Part shown: positions 1 to 8,711 of the stretch, piece by piece
How positions within the stretch are numbered: the stretch's first letter is position 1
Layout: every line of letters begins with the position of its first letter
NCBI GenBank assembly: GCA_003990745.1
Contig: RBNI01003167.1
Span: forward strand, 1-16,497
Source of the DNA: Jimgerdemannia flammicorona
Lineage: Eukaryota > Mucoromycota > Endogonomycetes > Endogonales > Endogonaceae
DNA length: 16,497 bases
Reading direction: 5' to 3'
Program-made: the position numbers and the translations under genes
Notes under the pieces: generated by a model
Seen by the model: the letters and a program-made list of their open reading frames with translations, nothing else
Databases searched by the model: none
Told to the model about the DNA's origin: nothing

Positions 1-96
1 ATTTTCTGGGATTTGCTATGCTTTTGCAATTCAAATCACTGAATGTATAACAATAGTCCTGGTTATTTTAATTGAAATATGTCAGTATGTACATGC

Positions 97-150
<54 letters not shown>
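1..150 (+). repeat. 150-bp dispersed repeat, copy A, ending in T25A29
   Basis: Bases 1-96 are identical to 2186-2281, and the following T-run (97-121) plus A-run (122-150) has the same total length, 54 bp, as in copy B. Only position 121 differs (T here, A at 2306). Similarity stops exactly at the end of the A-run; the right flanks are unrelated. The left end cannot be seen because the window starts inside the copy. An element with a shared 3' end and an A-tail before different flanks looks like a non-LTR retroposon end (SINE- or LINE-like), but the internal T-run is odd for that. A 2.2-kb duplication or an assembly join is also possible. No coding capacity is visible. Confidence 0.85.
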
Positions 151-152
<2 letters not shown>

Positions 153-245
153 GGGTCGTATTTGGGAGGGAGAAGGACGTCGAAAGTAGATACATTCGAG
201 TTGCAGTCCTTTAACCCAGAATTCATTCCGCATCTACATATGCAG

Positions 246-519
246 TGTCGTCGGCCTTCTTGACCTTGCCGAGGAGATCACTGAATGCGACAAGATTATC
301 GTGGCCCTGGACCGTAGCCGCAAGGATAAGGGTGACTATTCCTTCATCTCATATAACCGTTCATTTATTCCTGAAATGGTTATGCTGACATTTCATTCCC
401 TGAATATCTTCATCACAGACCAACTTTCCCGCGCCTTCATGCACCTCGGTTTTGAGCTCGTCCATCCGGGCGCGTATCAGCACAGTACGCGGTTCCTCCT
501 TATGGGATACCAAATGTAG
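246..519 (+). CDS. Ornithine decarboxylase antizyme, C-terminal exons (5' part not present)
   Basis: Antizyme binds ornithine decarboxylase monomers, sends them to the proteasome and lowers polyamine uptake. I see only the C-terminal part. An exon beginning at about 246 after a CAG acceptor reads GLLDLAEEITECDKIIVALD then RSRKDK. It is joined to 419-519, which reads DQLSRAFMHLGFELVHPGAY and ends STRFLLMGYQM, stop TAG 517-519. This matches the family order: a leucine-rich LLDLAEE helix, a 'hLDRS' strand, then a Leu-Arg-x-Phe helix leading to 'hGFEhVxPG' and a final hydrophobic strand. The intervening 332-418 (87 bp, GT...CACAG) is probably an intron; its length is a multiple of three, so it stays open if retained. 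Upstream, the A-run of copy A (122-150) cuts off further coding sequence, and the +1 frameshift site that antizymes use is not visible. The gene either continues left of the window through a repeat-bearing intron or is a truncated remnant. Confidence 0.62.
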
Positions 520-950
520 CGTGCCCATCGCTCCTTCCCGTCTCGTCCGTACTGTCAGACAAATCTGTCCACGATGTGGGGCATTGGTGTCTTGCGATTT
601 CTTCTTTCTCTTCTCTTCGTCGCCGATAGAAATAACTTTCGAGTTGCATGGCTACCCGCATGTATGCTATTGTATATTTCACGAGTTTTTTTTTTTTTTA
701 CTTACTTTTTTATTTCTTATCCTTGAGTAACGCTTTGTTGTGAACTATCCCACGGATACACAATTTGATGGATCGATGGTATGTCACTTGTCGATATCCT
801 GTTATTCTTGTATCTGCTCCATCGAATACAATAAATTTTGCTTCGGATAGAGCTTATATTTGCGTATAGTAAGATCGGAACGCCTGTTGACGGGAAATGT
901 CGCCATCGCCCATGCAATGTCCTTGTAGGGCGTAACCGGGTGTTGACGTA
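520..950. other. Non-coding stretch after the antizyme end, with a T14 run
   Basis: This is probably the antizyme 3' UTR and spacer. It holds a T14 run at 686-699. An 11-bp word, ttcgagttgca, occurs at about 638-648 and also before the antizyme exon at about 194-204. No convincing reading frame was found on either strand. Confidence 0.5.
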
Positions 951-976
951 TTTTTTTTTTTTTTTTTTTTTTTTTT
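951..976. repeat. T26 homopolymer
   Basis: An uninterrupted run of 26 T directly abuts the left edge of the dispersed element copy at 977. It may be part of the element, because the matching edge in the second copy also lies beside a T-run (T8, about 14608-14615). Confidence 0.9.
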
Positions 977-1217
977 CGAATAACTGCTATTAATAAATCC
1001 GAGAAGGCTGGGGGGTCGGGCGCTGATAAATACGGACCGGAGACCAGACACGCTTATGATTCGCTTCCATTGCCCAAACAAACAGGATACATGTGCCCCC
1101 AAAAACAGGATGCAAGATAACCACTGGGGGACAGCATCCCTTACTAACAGTTGAGCCGCATCAAACATCGGCAAAAAGAATAACAGTGAGCATTGTTCTG
1201 TCCGTTGGTGTTTAGGT
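975..1217 (+). repeat. Degenerate dispersed element, copy 1
   Basis: Two blocks match the region at 14485-14746. Block I (about 975-1097, including gctgataaatacggacc and caggatacatgtg) matches the reverse complement of about 14487-14605. Block II (about 1130-1217, including ccttactaacag, aagaataac and cattgttctgtcc) matches 14655-14746 in direct orientation. By eye the blocks are about 75-80% identical with small indels. One copy therefore has Block I inverted relative to Block II. No open frame or clear terminal repeats are visible, so the class is unknown; a non-autonomous, MITE-like or foldback relic is possible. Confidence 0.75.
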
Positions 1218-1778
1218 CGTCATTTTTAGTGACGTGAGGGATCTGACGGAAGGTATTTTATAAGAGCCGTTGTTGTTTGAGATCTGTCTTCTGCTTTATA
1301 TTTGAGACTTGCACATAAATATAACTTTTTGAGTTCAACGTTAACGAGTCAAACTCGGAAGAACTAATGACGCTCTACTGGTGAACGGTAGTGGGAGCAT
1401 TAGTAGGAGGGGCCAGGGAAACCCAGTAAGGGCGAAGCAGTAAAACTCGTGAAATTTGCACACAGCGAATTGTGAAACCGACTGGACAAAATCGTTTGGA
1501 AAGCATCGTTACTGGAAATGGTTGAAATATAGATAGTTGGGGCGCATAGCTGGATAAACTAGTTTACAGTCTGTAGATTTGTCCTGACCCTCCAATTATG
1601 ATACGTATATTTACATCGTCGGAATAATGTGATACCACTATTTATTGGTACCTTCATTCCTTATTTTACAATCAGGGTCTTGTACCATCCGAGAACTAAA
1701 AGCGGAGGTATATACAAGATGCCATTAGAAGACAGGGGCGAACTGTGAACGTAATTAATTAAATATGGGACGAATGGA
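1218..1778. other. Unassigned non-coding stretch
   Basis: I see no supported gene, RNA or clear repeat here. It may contain the 3' UTR of the minus-strand gene that ends at 1779. Confidence 0.4.
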
Positions 1779-2078
1779 TTAGCATGACTCCTTGATATAT
1801 GTGCTCCCGTTCTTGTTCTCGTATTTGTACGTATCTCTATTCGCGTTTCTTTCCCATTGATTGCCGAGACGGTTGGTTCCCAGTTGCTCGAACCGTGGCT
1901 CGTTCTCGGCTACGCTGTTTTTTGCCTGTCCCTTGTCGTCCGGTTTCTTTATCTGCTCCTCGTTTGCAAGGCGCGTTGTCGTCGATGCAGATGACGGGAT
2001 GCCGTGGGAATTTGTCTTGTAGATGCTCTTAAGTCGCACGGTGATGGTAGCGATGGTTTTGACGAAGTGTGACATGAT
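1779..2078 (-). CDS. Small hypothetical protein (99 aa), polar, Tyr/Asn/Lys-rich C-terminus
   Basis: The ATG is at 2078 (minus) and the TAA at 1781-1779. The product begins MSHFVKTIATITV, has a charged middle (NEEQIKKPDDKGQAK), and ends with LGNQWERNANRD, then TYKYENKNGSTYIKES and Cys. The ending recalls small fungal hypothetical proteins with a 'GNxW...YxYxNxxGSTYY' pattern; I recall this type only generally and cannot name a family. Support comes from codon use: this strand favours C or G at third positions, and the opposite-strand frame reads as Cys/Arg/Ser-rich noise. No signal peptide or membrane segment is evident. An upstream GTG at 2087 is in frame, but the ATG is the more normal start. 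It lies between the two 150-bp repeats, so it could be part of a duplicated or transposed segment. Confidence 0.42.
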   Translation of the reverse strand: MMSHFVKTIATITVRLKSIYKTNSHGIPSSASTTTRLANEEQIKKPDDKGQAKNSVAENEPRFEQLGTNRLGNQWERNANRDTYKYENKNGSTYIKESC

Positions 2079-2185
2079 TATCACCAAGAGGCGAGAACGA
2101 GTTCTTGCTGTGTTCTTGATCGTTTTGTATGTGGCTTACTGGAGGTATGCATGTGCATAGTGAATATGTAACAAAATCCCTCTTC

Positions 2186-2281
2186 ATTTTCTGGGATTTG
2201 CTATGCTTTTGCAATTCAAATCACTGAATGTATAACAATAGTCCTGGTTATTTTAATTGAAATATGTCAGTATGTACATGC

Positions 2282-2335
<54 letters not shown>
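2186..2335 (+). repeat. 150-bp dispersed repeat, copy B, ending in T24A30
   Basis: This aligns without gaps to 1-150 at an offset of 2185 bp with one mismatch. The T-run is 2282-2305 and the A-run 2306-2335, after which the sequence changes to a G-rich flank (gaaggggaggagg). Base 2186 matches the first base of the window, so the true left boundary may lie further left in both copies and is not determinable here. Confidence 0.88.
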
Positions 2336-2337
<2 letters not shown>

Positions 2338-2405
2338 AGGGGAGGAGGGGACGAGAAGGCACTGTGCAGGATAGGTTGAAGACTAACAATTGCAGGAATA
2401 TTATT

Positions 2406-2560
2406 CCTTGCCACCAACCAAATTCTGTCGCGGAAAAGAATGCATCCTCTTACAGGCTATTTTCTTTTTATTTTTCTTTTTAAGTATTTTCACAGTATTT
2501 AAGGTTTTTGGAATTATGGCCTTGCCACCAACCAAATTCTGTCGCTAGGCTATTATTTTC
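2406..2560 (+). repeat. Short direct repeat, offset 113 bp
   Basis: A 26-bp word beginning ccttgccaccaacc and ending ttctgtcgc occurs at 2406-2431 and exactly again at 2519-2544. A following aggctatt...ttcttt motif appears near both (about 2453 and 2546), closer to the word in the second copy. This suggests a partial tandem duplication with a deletion in the second unit. No gene is visible. Confidence 0.75.
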
Positions 2561-2739
2561 TTTACACTATTTGGCCTTTTTAAGAGTGGAACGTACGGAA
2601 CAATGTCAAGATCGATCGAATGCTATTTTCAGAAGTATGGGCCAAGCATTATTTATACAAATAAATGTAAGTTGCTTTTATTTTATGTTCTTGTGTCTTG
2701 TATTACTTCAAATATTGTATGGTTTAGAAACTAATTAAA

Positions 2740-3270
2740 ATACAATATTATAGAATAGCTGTTACAATTTGAGAAACTGGTTTAAATATTATAAATATTA
2801 TTAGTACTGAAAAGTAAAATATAATTTTCAATAATATATCTATCTTTTTATAATAAAGCTTTATTATAAATAAGAATATTATTATATCATATATTATTAT
2901 ACTTATTAAATAAAGATCAATATGAAGTTTTTTATTTATTTTTATTTTATTTATTTATTTATTTTTAAAAAAGACAATATTAGATAAATATTTTTAAAGT
3001 AAAAATATAAATAGATAAATAATATTAATATATTAAATCTTGAAATTATATTTTGTTAATTATTATATATAATAGTTATATAAATATTTAATAAATTAGA
3101 TATAATTAATGCTCTCAATAAATTAAATTTATATTAAATTGATTTAAATTGAGATCAATTACTTAACCAAAAAAATCCAAATTTAATAATTTTAGCTTGT
3201 TAGATTCATCTTATATAGGCAAATCCAATATAATGAAATTTGTTAAATTTGGATATATTTCTGTATTTCA
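2740..3270. repeat. Very AT-rich tract
   Basis: About 530 bp composed almost entirely of A and T, rich in TpA steps, with a TTTA-type microsatellite at about 2936-2966. It has no coding frame. The composition contrasts sharply with the genes at 6138-13390. It resembles the AT-rich isochores left by repeat-induced point mutation in ascomycetes, but that origin is inferred. Confidence 0.75.
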
Positions 3271-3273
3271 AAG

Positions 3274-3313
<40 letters not shown>
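3274..3313. repeat. T16A24 homopolymer junction
   Basis: A T-run at 3274-3289 is directly followed by an A-run at 3290-3313. It marks an abrupt change from the AT-rich tract to ordinary composition. It has the same design as the ends of the 150-bp repeats, but its left flank is different. Confidence 0.9.
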
Positions 3314-3334
3314 GATTCAAATCAGACTTCCTTA

Positions 3335-3575
3335 ATTCGATTCGATTCGAATTGATTTGATTTGTTGGGGGAGTATATACTAGGTGTATTGGGGATGATG
3401 AATAACGACTAAGTCATGTGTTCGCCAATAGCAGTCATGTGCAATATATCAAAGGATTAAAAGGATGAAGGTCAAAGAGGTATATACTGTTCATATCTAT
3501 CATATGATTTGGTTGATTTTTAGTTGATTTTAGCTGATTTCTAGTCGATTTTTAGTCGATTTTCAGTCGGCTAAA
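3335..3575. repeat. Short tandem repeats (attcg-type and 11-12-bp type)
   Basis: Around 3338-3363 there are attcg/attga-like pentamers. At about 3507-3571 an 11-12-bp unit of the form gatttttagtc is repeated roughly five times with variation (ttagttg, ttagctg, ctagtcg, ttagtcg, tcagtcg). No gene is visible. Confidence 0.65.
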
Positions 3576-3662
3576 TTACAACTTTCGCTATAATTGTTCC
3601 ACTACTTATAGTGGTCTGCTATATAATAATGATAAATTGCTGGTTAAATTAAAAAGGGGTTT

Positions 3663-3678
3663 TTATTATTATTATTAT
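3663..3678. repeat. ATT microsatellite
   Basis: About five uninterrupted tat/att triplets follow the ggggttttt motif. It is a short simple repeat with no other apparent role. Confidence 0.7.
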
Positions 3679-3724
3679 GGAGATAGAGCAGAAAGAATAG
3701 GGGTGGGAAAAGGACAGCGTTACA

Positions 3725-3829
3725 CTCAAAACAGTTGATCGGCCGGAAACAGAGGTGCTCAAAACAGTTGATTGGTTTCCGGAAACAGAGGTGCTCAAAA
3801 CAGTTGATTGGTTTCCGGAAACAGAGGTG
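3725..3829 (+). repeat. 36-bp minisatellite, three units
   Basis: The units are 3725-3757 (33 bp), 3758-3793 (36 bp) and 3794-3829 (36 bp). Units two and three are identical: ctcaaaacagttgattgg followed by tttccggaaa and cagaggtg. The first has a 3-bp deletion plus substitutions (gatcggccgg). Each full unit contains the palindrome gtttccggaaac. The units abut with no spacers. The minus strand stays open across it because the period is a multiple of three, which explains a repeated CFRKPINCFEHL peptide there that is not a credible gene. Confidence 0.92.
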
Positions 3830-3833
3830 CTGC

Positions 3834-4353
3834 CTTATATATTTACGCAGTTGCTTTTTAAAATCTACCTTCCAACTATAGCATTTTCCGTGTACCAACC
3901 GCTGCTGATATTATTTGAAGGATGCCGTTTATTTGACTTTTTTTCAAGACGAAGTGGTTATACTCCTTCGGAGAATTATTTTGTACGCTTGGAGGTTCGG
4001 ATTTCAGTTTCATTGTACTGTACGTGAAGTGCCGAATTATCCGACGTTGTGGAGCCGATCCCCTTTCGTGCGAGAGGCGGCCACCCAGGACCTACAGTGA
4101 CATGGATAAGCAGGACAAGGAGAAATAATTTCTACAGAGGTATATCCCCGTAAGTTATTACACAATGCCGGTTTATCCGAAGTCGATCCATCTCACATTT
4201 TACATAATATAAATCCGAATTGGAATTAAGGAAGTTCATTACCTAATGGTATTCTCATGGACCTTTGGTCGATGATGGGTTTACATCCGTACCAATTGTT
4301 GAACATAGGGAAAAAAAATGGTTCGCAATGGTGACGTTTCTCAATTTGGGAAT
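3834..4353. other. Intergenic stretch, nothing identified
   Basis: There are weak overlapping plus-strand frames up to about 4100, without family resemblance or a normal start. A short imperfect repeat, gaggtgcca[ct]ggca, occurs twice at about 4364-4396, at the 3' end of the next minus-strand exon. Confidence 0.4.
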
Positions 4354-4692
4354 CTAGTGACGGAGGTGCCACGGCAACGTCAGAGGTGCCATGGCATGCG
4401 GCAAGCGATGTTTACAGATTAATATACGTACAGGACCCGGTCTTGGTATCTGCGGCAAACCTTTTCTACCCTTTGAAATGGTGTGTCGCACCGACCCTTT
4501 GATTACGATATCACGAGATTTAATTTCTCCAGAAAAGATACATTTGCCTTTCAAATATGCACTTCCGAGCCCAAGTCGATTGTTTTGGCGAATCATTTCC
4601 CAGCGGGCCTGTGCTGACCTGGCTTTGCGTTTGTCGTATGCCGCAATTCCCATCAGCCATTCATTTAATGCGGCGACGGTGACCCGACTCGC
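4354..4692 (-). CDS. Terminal exon of an unidentified protein gene (112 residues visible)
   Basis: Reading the minus strand, a T-rich tract (the A28 run at 4703-4730 on plus) leads to aatttcgcag, a good 3' splice site. From 4692 an open frame runs 112 codons to a TAG at 4356-4354. It begins ASRVTVAALNEWLMGIAAYD, continues RKARSAQARWEM, then GLGSAYLKGKCIFSGEIKSR and DIVIKGSVRHTI, and ends HAMAPLTLPWHLRH. The mixture of hydrophobic, charged and Trp residues looks like real protein rather than noise. I cannot assign a family. An internal Met at 4653 could be a start, but the splice site and the in-frame sequence before it favour an internal exon. No matching upstream exon could be joined with confidence beyond the homopolymer, so the gene may be broken. 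Confidence 0.4.
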   Translation of the reverse strand, partial: ASRVTVAALNEWLMGIAAYDKRKARSAQARWEMIRQNNRLGLGSAYLKGKCIFSGEIKSRDIVIKGSVRHTISKGRKGLPQIPRPGPVRILICKHRLPHAMAPLTLPWHLRH

Positions 4693-4697
4693 CTGCG

Positions 4698-4702
<5 letters not shown>

Positions 4703-4730
<28 letters not shown>
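4703..4730. repeat. A28 homopolymer
   Basis: An uninterrupted run of 28 A. On the minus strand it would form the polypyrimidine tract of an intron, 11 bases before the inferred exon boundary at 4692. Confidence 0.9.
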
Positions 4731-4731
<1 letters not shown>

Positions 4732-5846
4732 ACAAATCCACCCTTAAAATGGTATCTACTGTTCACTATAACCAACCGTATTACATCGAATCCTTCTCTG
4801 CGCCGTTACAAATCTTAATGGCAGGATCTTGGATGCAATAATGCGGCGAAGACTTCTGTTTGACCTAAGTTTTGTGCAGGAATGACCAATCCACAGATTT
4901 TGCGGAACGACAGCATTAACAGGTGAGGCGGTTTATTCCGGGACCTGTGCGTTAAAAATTTTTGCCCCCCTCTTATTATATCAGGTTTCCGCTTGACTAT
5001 TCTGACTAGTCCACGATTCCATGCAACCTGTCTCATATCCGAATAGCACCACAGCTTCGAAGCAATGCTCTAAGAAACAGTTGATAGAACAATGCTGAAA
5101 CTCGGTACGTACTTATGGACTATGGGCATATGGGTGGTAGACGAAGGTTCCGCCACTCGCCACTGGATCGTGCTGCATCCTTCCCCAAACGCCGAACAAA
5201 AGAATACGCTTAAACCAGGAAATGATCGCTTTAATCCAAATTCTTAGAATTGGGCCATGGCCCAACCATGGCCCAACCAAATAAAGATGATTCCATTTTG
5301 ACAGGCCTGTTCTCAGATTAGCTTTGTGGCCGCGAGCCGGCAGCACAAAAATGGCTAACCACGTTCTGGTACGCACTGGTCATCACGCGCCAACCACCTC
5401 CCCGTTGGAGCCAAAGTAAGTATTTGATCGTGTGTCACACCACAACTCCACGATTTGGCCTACAGATAAAATTAAATGTTTATGACCGCATTTGTCGGGC
5501 TTTGTTTCACCTTTTGGAAAGCAAGCTCGTTCTTGTAGCTATCATGCCACGAGCACACACATAACGCCGAAGTGAAAATATCAATAATTTTCTCGCCCAA
5601 CGCCGAATTCGCCCGGCTGGTGTCCCCAATCGAAACAGGCTGCTTTGTTCCAGCTCAATGTTGAATCAATACCATCGTTCTCAAAATCCTTCATGTTCTA
5701 CCTAAGTGCACTGGCCTTTGCACTGGCCTTTATTTAATGCTAGGGTCATAAAATCTCGATTATCTCAAAGCTCAGACCCATTATTCATCCATGCGCCGCT
5801 TTCTTTGCACGGGTCCATGCACCCAATCGCCGTTGTCAAGTAAACA
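4731..5846. other. Intergenic stretch with small palindromes and tandem repeats
   Basis: A perfect 16-bp palindrome, ttgggccatggcccaa, lies at 5250-5265. Its second part, ccatggcccaa, is repeated immediately at 5266-5276. A 12-bp tandem pair of tgcactggcctt lies at 5707-5730. Minus-strand frames at 5036-4815 and 5376-5113 are open but show no recognisable protein; upstream exons of the 4692 exon could be hidden here. The right part probably includes the promoter region of the carotenoid oxygenase gene. Confidence 0.5.
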
Positions 5847-6066
5847 ATGGTACGTGGGCTCAATATTAATTCTGTGTTTGCAGGTCCCGACTTTTTATCA
5901 TTGAATCGTTACTGGGTGCTAACCGGTACTTCTCCAGATTTGTCGCACAGCTCACGGGGTAACGCCTGCACGTTAACGTTTTGTGAAACTTTAGGAACAC
6001 GATTAAATCCTCGGTTACCACTTGTGTGGATTTTGGGCATTCTTTCTCCGACACCTCAGCAGCATC

Positions 6067-6071
6067 TATAA
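6067..6071 (+). promoter_or_regulatory. TATA-like box of the carotenoid oxygenase gene
   Basis: The motif ctataagg lies about 70 bp before the ATG at 6138, a normal distance for a fungal gene with a short leader. An A16 run (6101-6116) lies between them and would fall in the 5' leader. No transcription start can be proved from sequence. Confidence 0.4.
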
Positions 6072-6137
6072 GGCATTCGAAAAACAGCCCGAATCCTTTG
6101 AAAAAAAAAAAAAAAACCAAAACCCTGAACTTGAATA

Positions 6138-8171
6138 ATGGCGACGATAGACAGCGAGAAATTCTCAAAAGCATCCATGCAAAACGGATTACGCAATACA
6201 CCTGAAACAACGACTCCACTAGAATTAAATGTCCAGGGAAAGATTCCTGAATGGTTGAGCGGCACATTATATTTGTCGGGTAAGCAATCGATAATTTCCA
6301 CCTCTACGTTCTCTTTCGTTTCCGACACTCAACGCTAGACGCAAATCTCACACGGGGAATATTCATTTGTAAATCAGGTCCGGGAATCTACAGCATACCT
6401 CTCGACGATTCCACTGAGCCATATCACATCACGCATCCCTTTGACGGCCTCGCTCAAATTCACCGTTTGGCATTCAATGAACCAATAGTAGAGCGAGATA
6501 ACCAAAACAAAAATAGCTATGAGGAAAAGGGCCGAATCACCTACACATCGCGGCACACTTCCAAGGGCGTCGGAAACCGCATTGCTGATGGAGACGATAC
6601 ATTGCTATTTTTTGGGCAAGATACTGCCAGGACCGTAACGCAAAGGATTGCATCGGTGATTCACCAAGTAACGAACCTCGTTACAGGCACAACGAAGGAG
6701 AGGTGGGAACAAGATCCGAGTTCTGAGACGGTCAACATCACAGTGACTCCCAATTTCCCATTTGGGGCTGTCCTAAGAGGAACGAGTACAGAGGTAGAAT
6801 GGGATGATGGGAGCGAAGAAGAAGATAATGAAGCGGGCATAGTTATGAAGACAGACGCAAACATGTTGCAGTTGTTGGATAGGAAGACCTTAGGTAAGTT
6901 CATCACATTTTGAGTATACTTCTGTTTGCCTCATTCTTCACTGCCAATATGTGACGAGTAACTAAAACATCGTTTCGTGCCCAAAAATAGAGCCGAAAAA
7001 AATTTTCTCCTACGAAGATGTTGATCCAGCACTCGGCGGTCAACTGGCTGCGGCCCATGCCCAATTCGACTCCCGTACGGGCGAATACTTCAATTTCGTT
7101 ATCAATGTCGCCTCCCGGATCCTCTCCATCCAGACTTTCTCCCTTTCGACCTTGGGTCGCCAACCCGCGCAGCGATTTAGCCCCATCACAACCAATCTGG
7201 GTAACCCGAGTACTGGCATCAAACCCTCGCTCATTCATTCATTTTGTCTTACGGAGAAGTACATTGTTATTCCCAACTATCCGTACTTCTATCTCTGGGG
7301 CGGTCTCTCGATCCTCTGGTATGGCACCATCAACCAGTGTCTGCACTGGGATGCGTCTCAATCAACCCTCTTTCACGTGCTGGACCGCCGCACAGGACGC
7401 CACGTGGCGACTTATGAAACCGACGCCTTCTTCTGCCTGCACGTCATCAACGCGTGGGACGACATCGACGTCGACGGTGACGAAGGGGTTACATTCGATC
7501 TATGCGCGTACGACAATCCCAACATCGTGGAAGCGACCAAAGATTTCGGTCGTGGGGTACCACCGGGCGGCCTGACCAAGGAAGAGCTGAAGAAGCGAAA
7601 ACCTGTCTACCCGCCCCAGGTGCGCCGATATCGGCTCAACAAGATACCTACCGTGGCCAAACGGCAACAGCGATCGTGGTTCAGCACATTCTCCCCCTTT
7701 TCGGAGACGGTCATTGCCCGCGCCTCGTATACACTCGTCGGCCGTGACTTAGAGCTCCCGCGCATCAACCCCCGCGTCTCGATGCGGCAGAACCATTTCG
7801 TCTTCGGGATCTGTGAATCGCGCCATTGTGCCACGTACAATGCCGGCGGTGCTATTATGAACGGATTACGCAAGCTAAACTTAGATGACGGAACTTCAAT
7901 CACCTGGGACGAGCCGAACTGCTCGTGCTCTGAGCCTATCTTTGTACCACGACCGGGCGCGAGCAGCGCCGACGAAGACGATGGCGTGATCGTAGCAGTT
8001 GTAAATGTAGATGGCGAAATAGGAAATGGAGATGATGATCATTGCTTCATCATTGTGCTAGACGCGAGAAACATGAAGGAGCTGGCAAGAGCGCGCATGG
8101 GACAATATAAGACAACCACAATTCACGGTAGTTTTGTCGATATGGAAGGAGCGGACGTATCCGTTGCATAA
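6138..8171 (+). CDS. Carotenoid cleavage oxygenase, fungal torulene-dioxygenase type
   Basis: Exons are 6138-6279, 6378-6893 and 6991-8171 (1839 nt, 612 aa), with GT-AG introns of 98 and 97 bp. An in-frame TGA at 6132-6134 fixes the start as this ATG. The family is a seven-bladed propeller holding non-haem Fe(II) on four histidines. I place these at H242 (AAAHAQFD), H302 (IHSFCLTEKY), H370 (FFCLHVINAW) and H598 (IHGSFVDME). The N-terminus shows the usual G-x-L-Y-x-x-GPG.Y entry (residues 42-51) and THPFDGLAQIHRL. Motifs such as HSFxLTEKYIVIPxYP and FFxxHxxNAW resemble the ascomycete Cao-2/CarT group (about 500-610 aa), which cleaves torulene to beta-apo-4'-carotenal on the way to neurosporaxanthin. 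CarX-type retinal formation is less likely but not excluded. An acidic loop (about residues 186-200, EVEWDDGSEEEDNEAG) looks like a lineage insert. No carotenoid genes neighbour it. All iron ligands are present, so it should be active. Confidence 0.93.
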
Positions 8172-8710
8172 CTTCGTAATTAAGCAGACGAAGAATATAT
8201 ATAGTACACATATTACTCGAGATCCAGGTGTCTGTTTGTATACCAACTGTACATAAATGCTGTAGTTTATAAAGAGAAACCACAAAAAGAAAATTAAATT
8301 AAATAAAAAGATAATAACACATTAGAAGAATCATAAACACGCAGTGAATCCATACAATCATGCACATACTACGCGATTTGTTTTGCAAATGCCTACTTCC
8401 AGTTTAAGTGGTTCGTTAAGGCTACCGACCATAGGCGTTAGAAGCGCTCTCCTCGAATGTTTCATTCACTTCTGAAGGAAAATGGTTCGTATGTATGTAA
8501 AGAGTCCAGGTTCCGGTCCACAATTGTGGGACAGCCGCAGAAAGAATTAAACACTGCTGACATCTTTCTTCGCTGTTTCTACTAATATAAATCTCAAAAC
8601 ATGAGATCTTCGCCCTCACGAGCCACAGGGGATTGAAAATTGCCAGTTTTATACTATCTAATTTGATGGCACAAACACAACCATCTCAGGAGTCGGTAGA
8701 TTATCCTTAA
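8172..8710. other. 3' region of the carotenoid oxygenase gene and spacer
   Basis: AT-rich sequence with AATAAA-like words (aaataaaaag at about 8302) may supply polyadenylation for the upstream gene. No reading frame with family resemblance was seen. Confidence 0.45.
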
Positions 8711-8711
8711 A

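Noticed and set aside
1799..2032. 77-codon plus-strand frame
   Set aside because: Cys/Arg/Ser-rich product with no normal gene features; it is the antisense shadow of the better-supported minus-strand gene at 1779-2078.
1..2335. The paired 150-bp repeats as LTRs of a retrotransposon
   Set aside because: They lack TG...CA ends, no primer-binding site follows the left copy, and the 2-kb interior holds unrelated gene pieces rather than gag or pol.
3725..3829. Possible CRISPR array
   Set aside because: The units are contiguous with no spacers, there are only three, and the sequence is eukaryotic.
3644..3898. 84-codon minus-strand frame with a repeated CFRKPINCFEHL peptide
   Set aside because: It is the translation of the 36-bp minisatellite; there is no start context, homologue or non-repeat domain.
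5113..5376. 87-codon minus-strand frame as an upstream exon of the 4354-4692 gene
   Set aside because: It is open but no splice sites could be joined to 4692 in phase with confidence, and it has no recognised motifs; left unannotated.
5866..6328. Two minus-strand frames containing Phe runs
   Set aside because: They overlap the leader and exon 1 of the carotenoid oxygenase, and the Phe runs are the A16 homopolymer read in reverse.
7018..7575. 185-codon plus-strand frame
   Set aside because: It overlaps exon 3 of the carotenoid oxygenase in another frame; the Ser/Thr/Arg-rich product is a shadow of the real frame, which carries the iron-binding histidines.
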